Program-made: the position numbers and the translations under genes
Origin: CAZQFV01 sp964592645
GTDB lineage: Bacteria; Chloroflexota; Chloroflexia; DTKN01
Assembly (NCBI GenBank): GCA_964592645.1
Contig: CAZQFV010000024.1
Span: forward strand, 1 to 56,996
Direction: 5' to 3'
Length of the DNA stretch: 56,996 bases
Notes under the pieces: generated by a model
The model's input: the letters and a program-made list of their open reading frames with translations, nothing else
Database searches by the model: none
What the model was told of the DNA's origin: nothing
Shown: piece by piece, positions 15,489-23,581 of the stretch
How positions within the stretch are numbered: the first letter of the stretch is position 1
How the letters are laid out: each line of letters opens with the position of its first letter

Positions 15489-18400
15489 ATGAACAGGCTA
15501 CGGCACCGCTGGTTGCTCGGCTCCTTGGTCCTGATCCTCGCCATGCTCCTGGGAACGCTCCCGCTGCAGGCCGCTCCCCGACTCCAAGGGCAGCGCTGGC
15601 TGCCCTTCGACGGCCACAGCACTCCCTCCCTTCCCACCCTCGACCTGCTGGCGGCCGACGGCGCCCAGATCGCCCTGGCCGCCGACCTCCCCGGCTGCTA
15701 CGCCGAGGACCTCGCCGTATCCGGCCAGGCCTTCACCCGCCTTTACGGGGAGGGCTACGGCCACCCCGGCGCCATCGGACAGCCCGACCTGCCCGTCCTG
15801 CGCCGCGAGGTCGAGATCCCCTTTGGCGCCCAGGCTACGCTGGAGATCGTCGCGGCGCCGTACCGGGAGTACACCCTGGCGGAGCTGGGCCTACAGACTC
15901 CCTACCCCGTCCAGCCTCCCCTGCCAAAGGTAGCCGGGGCCGAGAACCGACCGCTCTCCCTGGACCGGACCTTTTACCGGGCGGCCGGCCGCTATCCCGA
16001 CTCCCCGGTGCGCCTGGGCGAGGTCTATATCGTGCGCGGACACCGCATCCAGCCCGTGGAAGTCTGGCCCGTGGCCTATGACCCACAAGCCGGCACGGTG
16101 CGCCTCTACCGCCAGGTGTCCTTCCGCCTGGCGCTGCAGGGCAGCGACATGGCGGAGACAGAGAGGTTGGCCCGGCGCTACGCCTCCCCGGCTTTCGACA
16201 GCCTGTTGGCCGGCCGAGTCCTGAACTATGCCCAGGGCCGGCAGGTAAGCGCCGCGGCGGTCGGCTACCTGATCATCACCGCCGACGCCTACTACAGCGC
16301 CATCCAGCCCCTGGCCACCCTGCGGGCCGGCCGGGGGTTCGACGTGACGGTGACCCGGTGCTCGCAGATCGCCGGCGGATGCCTTAGCAACGCCGCGGTC
16401 AAGACCTATATCCAGAACGCCTACGACACCTGGCCGGTCCCGCCCTCCTATGTCCTCCTGGTGGGCGATACCGACACGATGGCCGGATGGCAGAGCGTCT
16501 CGGCCGGAGAGATCACCGACCTCTACTACGCAACTATGGACGGCAACAGCGACTGGCACCCCGACATCGGACGGGGACGCTTCCCGGTGCGCTCGGCCGC
16601 CCAGACGACGATTATGGTGAACAAGTACCTGGCCTACGCCGCGCTGACGGGGCAGGAGGCCTGGCTCAAGACGGCAGCCTTCCCGGCCACCTGCGACAAC
16701 TACCCGGTAGCCGAGGGCACCCACAACTATGTCATCAACACCCACACCGGCCCTAACGGCTTCACCGGCACCTTCCCCAACAACCCGCAGTACGGCGGCG
16801 ACAAGCTCTACTGCGTCACCTACAACGCCACGGCCAACGACATCCAGAACGCGCTCAACCAGGGCCGCTGGGCGGTCATCTACTCCGGACACGGCGGCTG
16901 GACGGGCTGGGAGATGAACTACGGCCAGAGCCAGGTGCAGAGCCTAACCAACTATGGCATGTTCCCCTTCGTCGCCAGCCACGCCTGCATCACCGGCGAC
17001 TTTGCCCAGTACGAGGTCTTTGGCGAGACCTGGGTGCTGCAGGAGGACAAGGCCGCCTTGGCCTTCTGGGGGTCCTCCGACAGCAGCTACTGGGACGAAG
17101 ACGACGTCCTGGAACGGGTCGCGTTCGACGCCCTGTTCACGCCGCTCGACGCCTATCGCGACATCACGGCCATGACCTACGCCGGGCTGGCCGGCGTCGA
17201 ATTCGCCTACCCGACCAGCGCCCGCTACTACTGGGAGACCTACAACATCCTGGGCGATCCGGCGGTCAAGATCTTTATGGAGCCGGACCTGCCCGGCTTT
17301 GTGCTGGAAATCGCCCCCCCTGAGCATGAGGTCTGCCAGAGCGGTGCCGTCACATCGAGCGTGGTCATCGGCAGCATCATGGGCTACACCAAGACGGTGT
17401 ACCTGGAGGCGGCCGGCCTGCCCGCCGGGATCACCGCCACCCTGGAGCCGGCCGCGGCCCCGGCGCCGTACACCGCCACCCTGACGATCGCCGTAGGACC
17501 CGGCGCGCCGGCCGGCGACTATACGCTCATCGTCACCGCCAGCGACTACCTCTCCTGGACCCACGAGGCCGCCGTGCAGCTACAAGTGCAGCCGGGCTGC
17601 CCGCCGGCCCCCACGCTCACCTCCCCGCCCGACGGCGCGGCTAACCAACCGCTCCGGCCAACGTTGGCCTGGGCCTCCGCCCCCTATGCCACATCGTACC
17701 GCGTACAATTGGACCGCGGCCCGCTCTTCGCCGCGCCGCTCCTGGACGTGGCCGGGCTGGGGACAAACTACGACGTCCCCCTGCTGCTCGACGGCGGCCG
17801 CTGCTACTGGTGGCGCGCCCAGGGCGAGAACGCCTGTGGAGATGGCGCCTGGGCCGAACCGTTCCACTTCTCCACCGTGGCCCTGACGGCGGCCTTCCAC
17901 GACGATATGGAGTCGGGACCGGGGCAATGGTCGCACGCCGCCGCCCAGGGCACCGATCACTGGCAGATCTCGACCGCCCAATCGCACAGCCCGACCCACG
18001 CCTGGTTCGTCCCCGACGATGCCGTGGTCACCGACAGCCGCCTGTGGAACACCGTGGCCGTGCCGGTGGGCGCCGGCAGCACCCTCACCTTCTGGCACCG
18101 CTACCAGTTCGAGGGCACCTCCTACGACGGCGCCGTGCTCGAGATCTCGGTCAACGGCGGCAGCTCCTGGACCGACCTGGGTCCCTACATCACCTCCGGG
18201 GGCTACAACGGCACCATCAGCACCTGCTGCAGCAACCCGCTGGGCGGCCGACAGGGCTGGACCGGCGACCTGACGAACTGGACACGTGTGGAGGTGAACC
18301 TGGGCCTCTTTGCCGGGCAAAATGTCCTGGTCCGCTGGCGACTGGGGTGCGACTCCTCGATCAGCGACGTCGGCTGGTACATCGACGACGTACAGATCAC

Positions 18401-19493
18401 CGCCCCGCTGCCGCCCTCCCCGGCGCCCGGGCTCCTGGGCATCGCCCCGGACAAGGGGATGCCGACCCTCCCGACCCCGGTGACGATCACCGGCAGCGGG
18501 TTCATCGCCACGCCCAGCGTGCGGCTTGGAGAGACGTGGCTGCTGTCGGCCACGCTGGTCAGCAGCACCACGCTGGAGGCGGTCGTGCCGGCCGGCATGG
18601 CCCCCGGCGTCTACGACCTCACCCTCTACAACGGCGACTGCCAGGAGGCGCTGCTGCCCGAGGCCTTTGTCGTGCTCGCCGGGTGCGTCACGCCCACGGT
18701 CGAGGTGACGACCGACAGCCCGGTGGAGCTCGGCCGGCCCATGCACTTTACCTCGCTGGTCACCGGGACCAGTCCGTTCACCTACGCCTGGGACTTTGGC
18801 GATGGACATGGCACCAGCAGCGACCCTCACCCGGTCTACACCTACACGGCCTTTGGTGCCTTCACGGCGACCCTGGTGGTGACCAACGACTGCGGTTCGG
18901 GCCGGGCCGACACGCCCGTCGAGGTATGGTGTTTCGCCCCCGCCGCGGACCTGCAAAGCGACGACCCGGTGGAACTGGGCCGGCCCATGCACTTTACCTC
19001 GCTGGTCACCGGGACCGGTCCCTTTGTCTACGCCTGGGATTTCGGCGATGGGCAGGGCACCAGCAGCGACCCTCACCCGGTCTACACCTACACGGCGGCC
19101 GGCGACTATACCGTGACCCTGGCCGTCGCCGGGCCCTGCGGCACGGCCAACGCCGTAAAGGTCGTATCGGTGGCCGCGCCATGCCAGGCCCCCGCGGCCA
19201 GCATCGCCGGCGACGGCCCGGTGGAGTTGGGCCGGCCCATGCACTTTACCTCGCTGGTCACCGGGACCGGCCCCTTCACCTACACCTGGGATTTCGGCGA
19301 CGGGCTGGGCATCAGCAACGACCCCCACCCCGTCTACACCTACACGGCGGCCGGCGACTACACCGTGACCCTCACCGTGCAGGGCCGCTGCGGCACAACC
19401 ACGGCGACCCTGGCGGTAACGGTGCTGCCGGCGGTCGAGGAGCGCTGGGCAATCTACCTGCCGGTGCTGTTCAAGGGGTACGTGGGGCCGTAA
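15489..19493 (+). CDS. secreted C25 (gingipain-like) cysteine protease with TIG and PKD domains
   Basis: The 1334-aa protein has a signal peptide (residues 1 to ~28) and a ~220-residue N-terminal pro-like region. A C25 caspase-fold domain follows (about 255-620) with the dyad His468 in YSGHGG and Cys500 in SHACITG. Downstream come an Fn3-like module (about 704-800), a jelly-roll/MAM-like module (about 805-975), an IPT/TIG domain (about 981-1065), three nearly identical PKD domains (about 1067-1315, each with YxWDFGDG), and a terminal IYLPVLFKG tail. That tail type recurs in exported Chloroflexota proteins as I recall them. AGGAGG precedes ATG 15489. The likely role is extracellular or surface protein degradation. 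Confidence 0.85.
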   Translation: MNRLRHRWLLGSLVLILAMLLGTLPLQAAPRLQGQRWLPFDGHSTPSLPTLDLLAADGAQIALAADLPGCYAEDLAVSGQAFTRLYGEGYGHPGAIGQPDLPVLRREVEIPFGAQATLEIVAAPYREYTLAELGLQTPYPVQPPLPKVAGAENRPLSLDRTFYRAAGRYPDSPVRLGEVYIVRGHRIQPVEVWPVAYDPQAGTVRLYRQVSFRLALQGSDMAETERLARRYASPAFDSLLAGRVLNYAQGRQVSAAAVGYLIITADAYYSAIQPLATLRAGRGFDVTVTRCSQIAGGCLSNAAVKTYIQNAYDTWPVPPSYVLLVGDTDTMAGWQSVSAGEITDLYYATMDGNSDWHPDIGRGRFPVRSAAQTTIMVNKYLAYAALTGQEAWLKTAAFPATCDNYPVAEGTHNYVINTHTGPNGFTGTFPNNPQYGGDKLYCVTYNATANDIQNALNQGRWAVIYSGHGGWTGWEMNYGQSQVQSLTNYGMFPFVASHACITGDFAQYEVFGETWVLQEDKAALAFWGSSDSSYWDEDDVLERVAFDALFTPLDAYRDITAMTYAGLAGVEFAYPTSARYYWETYNILGDPAVKIFMEPDLPGFVLEIAPPEHEVCQSGAVTSSVVIGSIMGYTKTVYLEAAGLPAGITATLEPAAAPAPYTATLTIAVGPGAPAGDYTLIVTASDYLSWTHEAAVQLQVQPGCPPAPTLTSPPDGAANQPLRPTLAWASAPYATSYRVQLDRGPLFAAPLLDVAGLGTNYDVPLLLDGGRCYWWRAQGENACGDGAWAEPFHFSTVALTAAFHDDMESGPGQWSHAAAQGTDHWQISTAQSHSPTHAWFVPDDAVVTDSRLWNTVAVPVGAGSTLTFWHRYQFEGTSYDGAVLEISVNGGSSWTDLGPYITSGGYNGTISTCCSNPLGGRQGWTGDLTNWTRVEVNLGLFAGQNVLVRWRLGCDSSISDVGWYIDDVQITAPLPPSPAPGLLGIAPDKGMPTLPTPVTITGSGFIATPSVRLGETWLLSATLVSSTTLEAVVPAGMAPGVYDLTLYNGDCQEALLPEAFVVLAGCVTPTVEVTTDSPVELGRPMHFTSLVTGTSPFTYAWDFGDGHGTSSDPHPVYTYTAFGAFTATLVVTNDCGSGRADTPVEVWCFAPAADLQSDDPVELGRPMHFTSLVTGTGPFVYAWDFGDGQGTSSDPHPVYTYTAAGDYTVTLAVAGPCGTANAVKVVSVAAPCQAPAASIAGDGPVELGRPMHFTSLVTGTGPFTYTWDFGDGLGISNDPHPVYTYTAAGDYTVTLTVQGRCGTTTATLAVTVLPAVEERWAIYLPVLFKGYVGP
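18706..19430 (+). repeat. three PKD-coding repeats with near-identical DNA
   Basis: Segments starting near 18720, 18968 and 19219 share a long, almost identical stretch (for example CATGCACTTTACCTCGCTGG in all three), and the TTTGG/TTTCGG CGACGG blocks follow at equal distance. The identity at DNA level points to recent tandem duplication or ongoing gene conversion. Confidence 0.85.
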
Positions 19494-19513
19494 GCCCCCC
19501 CAAGAGGTGCCGG

Positions 19514-20317
19514 ATGCCGCTCTCCCTTGCTCCCGTCAAAAGCGTGCTCGTCCGCCTGCTGGCGCGCTCCCTGCCCAACCCGGCCAAGGAGCATGGTCGG
19601 CGCGTCGACCTGGGGCCGGGCATCCCCGGCTGGCTGCGGCTCTCCCTGACCGGGTTCATGAGCAAAACGCTGTCCGCCGTCGTCGGCCAGCCCATGGAAG
19701 CGGTGGCCTTTTCGCGTTTCGGCGGCTTTCGCCGCGACGCCCGCTTCTCCGATTTCCAGAACCCGCGCAGCCCCAGCTACCAGTGCTGGTACGGGGCCTA
19801 CCTGGTCTGGGACAACGAGCATCGCCGGCGCTTCGGTTTCGCCCCCGACGGCCTCCCCAGCGTCCAGGACGCCCTCGACGCCCTGGAGGCCGATCAGCGG
19901 CTGGTCTTTCACAACGCCGGCATCGAAAAGGCCTTTCCCGACGGCCGGCTGGTGCGGCCCCGGGGGGACTTTGCCCTGGAGGAGGTCCAGGAGGCCGGCC
20001 GTAGCTGGTGGCGGCTGACGGGGGAGGCCGAGACCTGGTCCACCTACCATCGCGGCCGGCTGCCCCAGGAGAAGTGGAAGTTCGGCTGGTGCTACGGGGC
20101 CGTTCCGGCCGGCGCCGACCATGGCGTCGACGACCTCCATCCCCTGGTCTACCGCGGCGAGTTCTGGGTGCACTACGAGCCGGCGTGGCAGGCCGCCCGC
20201 TGCAAGTTCTTTATCTACCCGCGCTACACGGACCGCGCCGGGCAGGAGGTGAACACGGGGACGCCGGAGATGATCGCCGCCGGCCGGCGGGCGCTGAGGG
20301 GCGTTCGCTTCCTATAG
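19514..20317 (+). CDS. conserved-looking hypothetical protein (267 aa)
   Basis: I do not recognise a family. The protein is soluble-looking and rich in Trp and Tyr in its second half (SWWRLTGEAETWSTYHRG, WKFGWCYGAVP, EFWVHYEPAWQ), with no signal peptide and no membrane segments. AGAGGTG precedes ATG 19514. It starts 20 nt after the C25 protease stop and is probably co-transcribed with it. A long open frame extends upstream through the protease gene but is a shadow. Confidence 0.6.
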   Translation: MPLSLAPVKSVLVRLLARSLPNPAKEHGRRVDLGPGIPGWLRLSLTGFMSKTLSAVVGQPMEAVAFSRFGGFRRDARFSDFQNPRSPSYQCWYGAYLVWDNEHRRRFGFAPDGLPSVQDALDALEADQRLVFHNAGIEKAFPDGRLVRPRGDFALEEVQEAGRSWWRLTGEAETWSTYHRGRLPQEKWKFGWCYGAVPAGADHGVDDLHPLVYRGEFWVHYEPAWQAARCKFFIYPRYTDRAGQEVNTGTPEMIAAGRRALRGVRFL

Positions 20318-20363
20318 AAGCCGGCCCATCCACCGCCAAGGCTCGGCAAAGCGCATCCGCAAT

Positions 20364-20391
20364 TTGACAAGTAGCCCCAGTGACTTATAAT
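20364..20391 (+). promoter_or_regulatory. strong promoter of the P-type ATPase gene
   Basis: TTGACA (20364-20369), a 16-bp spacer and TATAAT (20386-20391) form a consensus promoter. The ~110-nt leader holds CGGG/CCCG hairpin halves, a GAGGCC/GGCCTC pair and a run of seven T, so attenuation is possible but unproven. Confidence 0.8.
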
Positions 20392-20508
20392 ACGCCCATA
20401 GCTTTCGGGATCAGGCGCAAGCCGGGATCTTTCGACCCGACTCGTCATCTCGAGGCCTTTTTTTATACCTTGCAGCCGGGCCTCCGAACACGCGAAACAG
20501 GAGAGAAA

Positions 20509-23034
20509 ATGGAGAACTCGGAAGCGACTGCAGGTAGCATACACCATCAGCACGAGCCGCTGCACGGCCTGACCGCCGCGGAAGTCCTGGAGAGGCGGAA
20601 GGAGTACGGGGAGAACACCCTCCCTCGGGCCAAGGGGCCCACGGCCCTGTCGATCCTCATCTCGCAGTTCAAGAGTCCGCTGGTCTATATCATCCTGGCC
20701 GCGGCCGGCATCTCCCTGGCGCTTGGCGAGCTAGGCGACTTTGCCATCATCATGGCCGTCGTCGTCACCGACGTGATCCTGGGCTTTATCCAGGAGTACC
20801 AGGCCCAGCGCACCTACACGGCCCTGAAAAGCCTGCTCAAGCCGACAACCACGGTGATCCGCGACGGCGCCCGCCAGGAGGTAGAGGTCCGCGAGTTGGT
20901 GCCCGGCGACCTGGTCGTGCTCAATGCCGGGGAAAGGGTCCCGGGCGACGGGGAGATCGTCGAGAGCACCAAGTTGGCGGTAGACGAAGCCATTCTCACC
21001 GGCGAAAGCGAGCCCGTCGGCAAAGAGGCCGGCAACGGCAAGGACCAGACCTTTATGGGCACCACCGTGGTGGCCGGGCGCGGGCTGCTGCATGTGACCC
21101 GCACCGGCGCCCGCACCGAGCTGGGCAAGATCGCCACCAGCCTGGAAGGGGATGGCCACGAGGCCACCCCCCTGCAGCAGCGCCTGCGGAGCTTCAGCAA
21201 GACCCTCACCTACCTGGTAGTCGGCCTGTCGCTGGCCATCCTGATCGCGGGGATCGCCACGGGAAGGTCGGGAGACCCCACGCTCATCAACCCCACCCTG
21301 CTCGACCGGATCCTCTCCATGCTGCGCGTCTCCATCATCCTGGCCATCGCCGCCGTGCCCGAGGGACTGCTCATCGCCGTCACCGTCATCCTGGTGCTGG
21401 GGATGCGCAAGATCCTCAAACGCAACGGGTTGGTGAAAAAGCTCCTGGCAGTGGAGACGCTGGGATCGGTGACCGTCATCTGCACCGACAAGACCGGCAC
21501 CCTCACCGAGGGGCGCATGCGGATCACCCGCGCCGACCTGCGCGATCGTCCGCATGCGCTGGAGACGATGGTCCTGTGCAACAACCTGGAAGGCCCCATC
21601 GATGTCGCCCTGTGGGAGCACGCCCGCAAGGAGTGGGGATACGACCCCCAGGAGCTAGTCGACCGGTCGGAGCGGGTCGCCGAGGAGCTCTTCAGCAGCG
21701 AGACCAAGTTCATGGCCACGACCACCCGGCTGGGGGAAGACTGCCACAACTATCTGAAGGGCGCGCCCGAGATCGTGCTCGAAATGTGCCAGGAGAGCGC
21801 TGAAGAGCAGGCGCGCATCCGACAGCAGGTAGAGGCGTGGGCCGGGGAAGGGTTGCGCCTGCTCGGCCTGGCCTATCGCGTCCGAGGCAACATCGAGGAC
21901 CACCGTGGTTACACCTGGCTGGGGCTTGTCGGGATGGAGGACCCCATCCGGGAGGGGGTGCGCGAATCGATCCAGGTAGCCCAGAAGGCCGGCATCCAGG
22001 TCAAGGTGATCACCGGCGACTATCGCCGCACGGCGGAGGGCGTGGCTCGCGGCATTGGGCTGGAGGTTGAGGAGGAGCAAATCCTGGAGGGCCAGGACCT
22101 GGCGGCGCTGGACGATGATCGGCTGCAGGAACGCGTGGGGCGGACGGTCATCTTTTCGCGCATCCGGCCGCAGGACAAGCTGCGCATCGTCCGGGCCCTG
22201 CAAGCTCGTGGGGCGGTCGTCGCCATGGTCGGGGACGGCATCAACGACGCCCCGGCGCTGCAGCGCGCCAACATCGGAGTCGTCGTGGGCAGCGCTACCG
22301 ACGTGGCTAAAGAGACGGCCGACCTGATCCTGTTGGACAGCAACTTTCGGACCATCGTCGCCGCAGTGGAAGAGGGGCGGGTCATCTTCGAAAACATCCG
22401 CAAGGTGGTGGCCTACACCCTGTCCAACTCGTTCGCCGAGGTGCTGGCGATCTTTGCGGCGATGATGATCGGCTGGCCGGCCCCGCTGACGGTGGCCCAG
22501 ATCCTCTGGGTGCACCTGATCTGCGACGGGCCCTCGGACATCGTGCTGGGGTTCGAGCCGCAGGAAGAGGGCATCATGGAGGAAAAGCCCAAGTCGGTGA
22601 AGGAGCCGATCCTGAACAGCCTGGGCCTCTCGCTGATCGGCATCATCAGCACCTCCGGCGCCGCGGCCGCCCTGGTCCTCTTTGGCCACTATTTCCTGGC
22701 CCATGGCGACCCGGTCGAGGGCCGCAGCATCGCCTTTGCCAGCTTTGCCATCAACTCGATGATCTATATCTTTGCCTACCGCAGCATGCGCCGGCCGCTC
22801 TTCCGCAGCGGCCGGCTGAGCCGCAACAAGCCGCTGGTGATCGCGGTGGCGGCCGGCCTGCTGGTGGCTCTCGCCGCCTTCCTGGTCCCGCCGGTGCGCC
22901 ATCTGCTGGAAATCAAGATGCTGCACCTCGACGATTGGGCGATCGTCTTTGGCGTCGCGCTGGGGATGCTCGGCGTCGTCGAGGTGGGCAAGGCGGTGAA
23001 CAACGCCTTCCATTCGAGGCGCAATGTGGTATAA
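20509..23034 (+). CDS. cation-transporting P-type ATPase (P2/Ca-type)
   Basis: This 841-aa P-type ATPase couples ATP hydrolysis to cation transport at the membrane. Motifs in order are the actuator TGES (about residues 165-168), M4 VPEGLL, the phosphorylation loop CTDKTGTLTEG with Asp327, the nucleotide-binding KGAPE, and the hinge GDGINDAPAL near 575. Six C-terminal hydrophobic segments follow. M4 resembles Ca/Mn pumps (PEGL), but M6 reads LWVHLICDGPSD where SERCA-type pumps have Asn-Leu-Val-Thr-Asp, so His replaces the M6 Asn. The ion is therefore uncertain. AGGAGA precedes ATG 20509. Confidence 0.88.
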   Translation: MENSEATAGSIHHQHEPLHGLTAAEVLERRKEYGENTLPRAKGPTALSILISQFKSPLVYIILAAAGISLALGELGDFAIIMAVVVTDVILGFIQEYQAQRTYTALKSLLKPTTTVIRDGARQEVEVRELVPGDLVVLNAGERVPGDGEIVESTKLAVDEAILTGESEPVGKEAGNGKDQTFMGTTVVAGRGLLHVTRTGARTELGKIATSLEGDGHEATPLQQRLRSFSKTLTYLVVGLSLAILIAGIATGRSGDPTLINPTLLDRILSMLRVSIILAIAAVPEGLLIAVTVILVLGMRKILKRNGLVKKLLAVETLGSVTVICTDKTGTLTEGRMRITRADLRDRPHALETMVLCNNLEGPIDVALWEHARKEWGYDPQELVDRSERVAEELFSSETKFMATTTRLGEDCHNYLKGAPEIVLEMCQESAEEQARIRQQVEAWAGEGLRLLGLAYRVRGNIEDHRGYTWLGLVGMEDPIREGVRESIQVAQKAGIQVKVITGDYRRTAEGVARGIGLEVEEEQILEGQDLAALDDDRLQERVGRTVIFSRIRPQDKLRIVRALQARGAVVAMVGDGINDAPALQRANIGVVVGSATDVAKETADLILLDSNFRTIVAAVEEGRVIFENIRKVVAYTLSNSFAEVLAIFAAMMIGWPAPLTVAQILWVHLICDGPSDIVLGFEPQEEGIMEEKPKSVKEPILNSLGLSLIGIISTSGAAAALVLFGHYFLAHGDPVEGRSIAFASFAINSMIYIFAYRSMRRPLFRSGRLSRNKPLVIAVAAGLLVALAAFLVPPVRHLLEIKMLHLDDWAIVFGVALGMLGVVEVGKAVNNAFHSRRNVV

Positions 23035-23035
23035 T
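23008..23035 (+). promoter_or_regulatory. possible promoter overlapping the ATPase 3' end
   Basis: TATAAT (23030-23035) lies 16 bp after a weak TTCCAT. It could drive the small membrane protein gene 54 nt downstream. Confidence 0.4.
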
Positions 23036-23088
23036 AGCGGCAGGCGCACGGTTCGCGAGTCCGCTCCCCATCCTACTGGAGGTGTACG

Positions 23089-23472
23089 ATGTCCAAGTAC
23101 CTCAAGATCCTTTTCCCGGTACACATGGTCGTCGCTGCCATCCTGGGCATCCTGTTCCTGGTCATCCCCGGCCGCTTCCTGGGCTGGTTTGGCTGGGCCC
23201 CGGTCGATCCACTCCTCACGCGGGTGCTCGGCGCCGCGCTGCTGGGCCTGGCCTGGGGATCCTTCCGCGGCTGGCGCAGCGACAACCCGGCCCAGGCGCG
23301 GGTCCTGGTCGAGCTGGACGCCGTCTTCTGCACGCTGGGCGCGCTGGGGCTGCTGCGCCACCTGGTGATCGCCAACTATCCGTACTATGTCTGGCTCCTG
23401 TTTGCCGGGCTGGCCCTGTTCGCCGTGGCCTGGGTCGTGGCGATCGTGGCCAAGCCAAAGCGGAGTCAGTAG
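23089..23472 (+). CDS. small four-helix membrane protein
   Basis: The 127-aa protein consists almost entirely of four hydrophobic segments (about residues 8-28, 42-60, 74-92 and 98-118) with a basic C-terminus (KPKRSQ). GGAGG is well placed before ATG 23089. It follows the ATPase gene by 54 nt. No function is recognised. Confidence 0.7.
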   Translation: MSKYLKILFPVHMVVAAILGILFLVIPGRFLGWFGWAPVDPLLTRVLGAALLGLAWGSFRGWRSDNPAQARVLVELDAVFCTLGALGLLRHLVIANYPYYVWLLFAGLALFAVAWVVAIVAKPKRSQ

Positions 23473-23477
23473 TAGAG

Positions 23478-23565
23478 GACCACCAAGGCACGAAGAACTG
23501 CTCTGGGCCGACCACCAAGGCACAAAGAACTGCTTTGGGCCGACCAACGGCATGAAGAACTGCCG
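23478..23565 (+). repeat. 32-bp tandem repeat, 2.7 copies
   Basis: Units begin at 23478, 23510 and 23542 and share GACCACCAAGGCAC, then AAGAACTGC and TGGGCC. The third copy is shortened and has a 3-bp gap. The ACCACCAAGGCAC core resembles common intergenic repeats of environmental bacteria. The stretch separates the small membrane protein from the helicase gene. Confidence 0.8.
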
Positions 23566-23581
23566 GCAACCGAGGTCCTCG

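Noticed and set aside
17810..20317. An 835-codon frame ending with the 267-aa hypothetical protein
   Set aside because: The upstream part is a Pro/Arg-rich shadow of the C25 protease; protein-like sequence starts only at ATG 19514.
23551..23581. Earlier ATG starts for the XPB helicase
   Set aside because: They lie within the 32-bp tandem repeat and would encode repeat-derived residues; ATG 23582 fits better although its ribosome binding site is weak.
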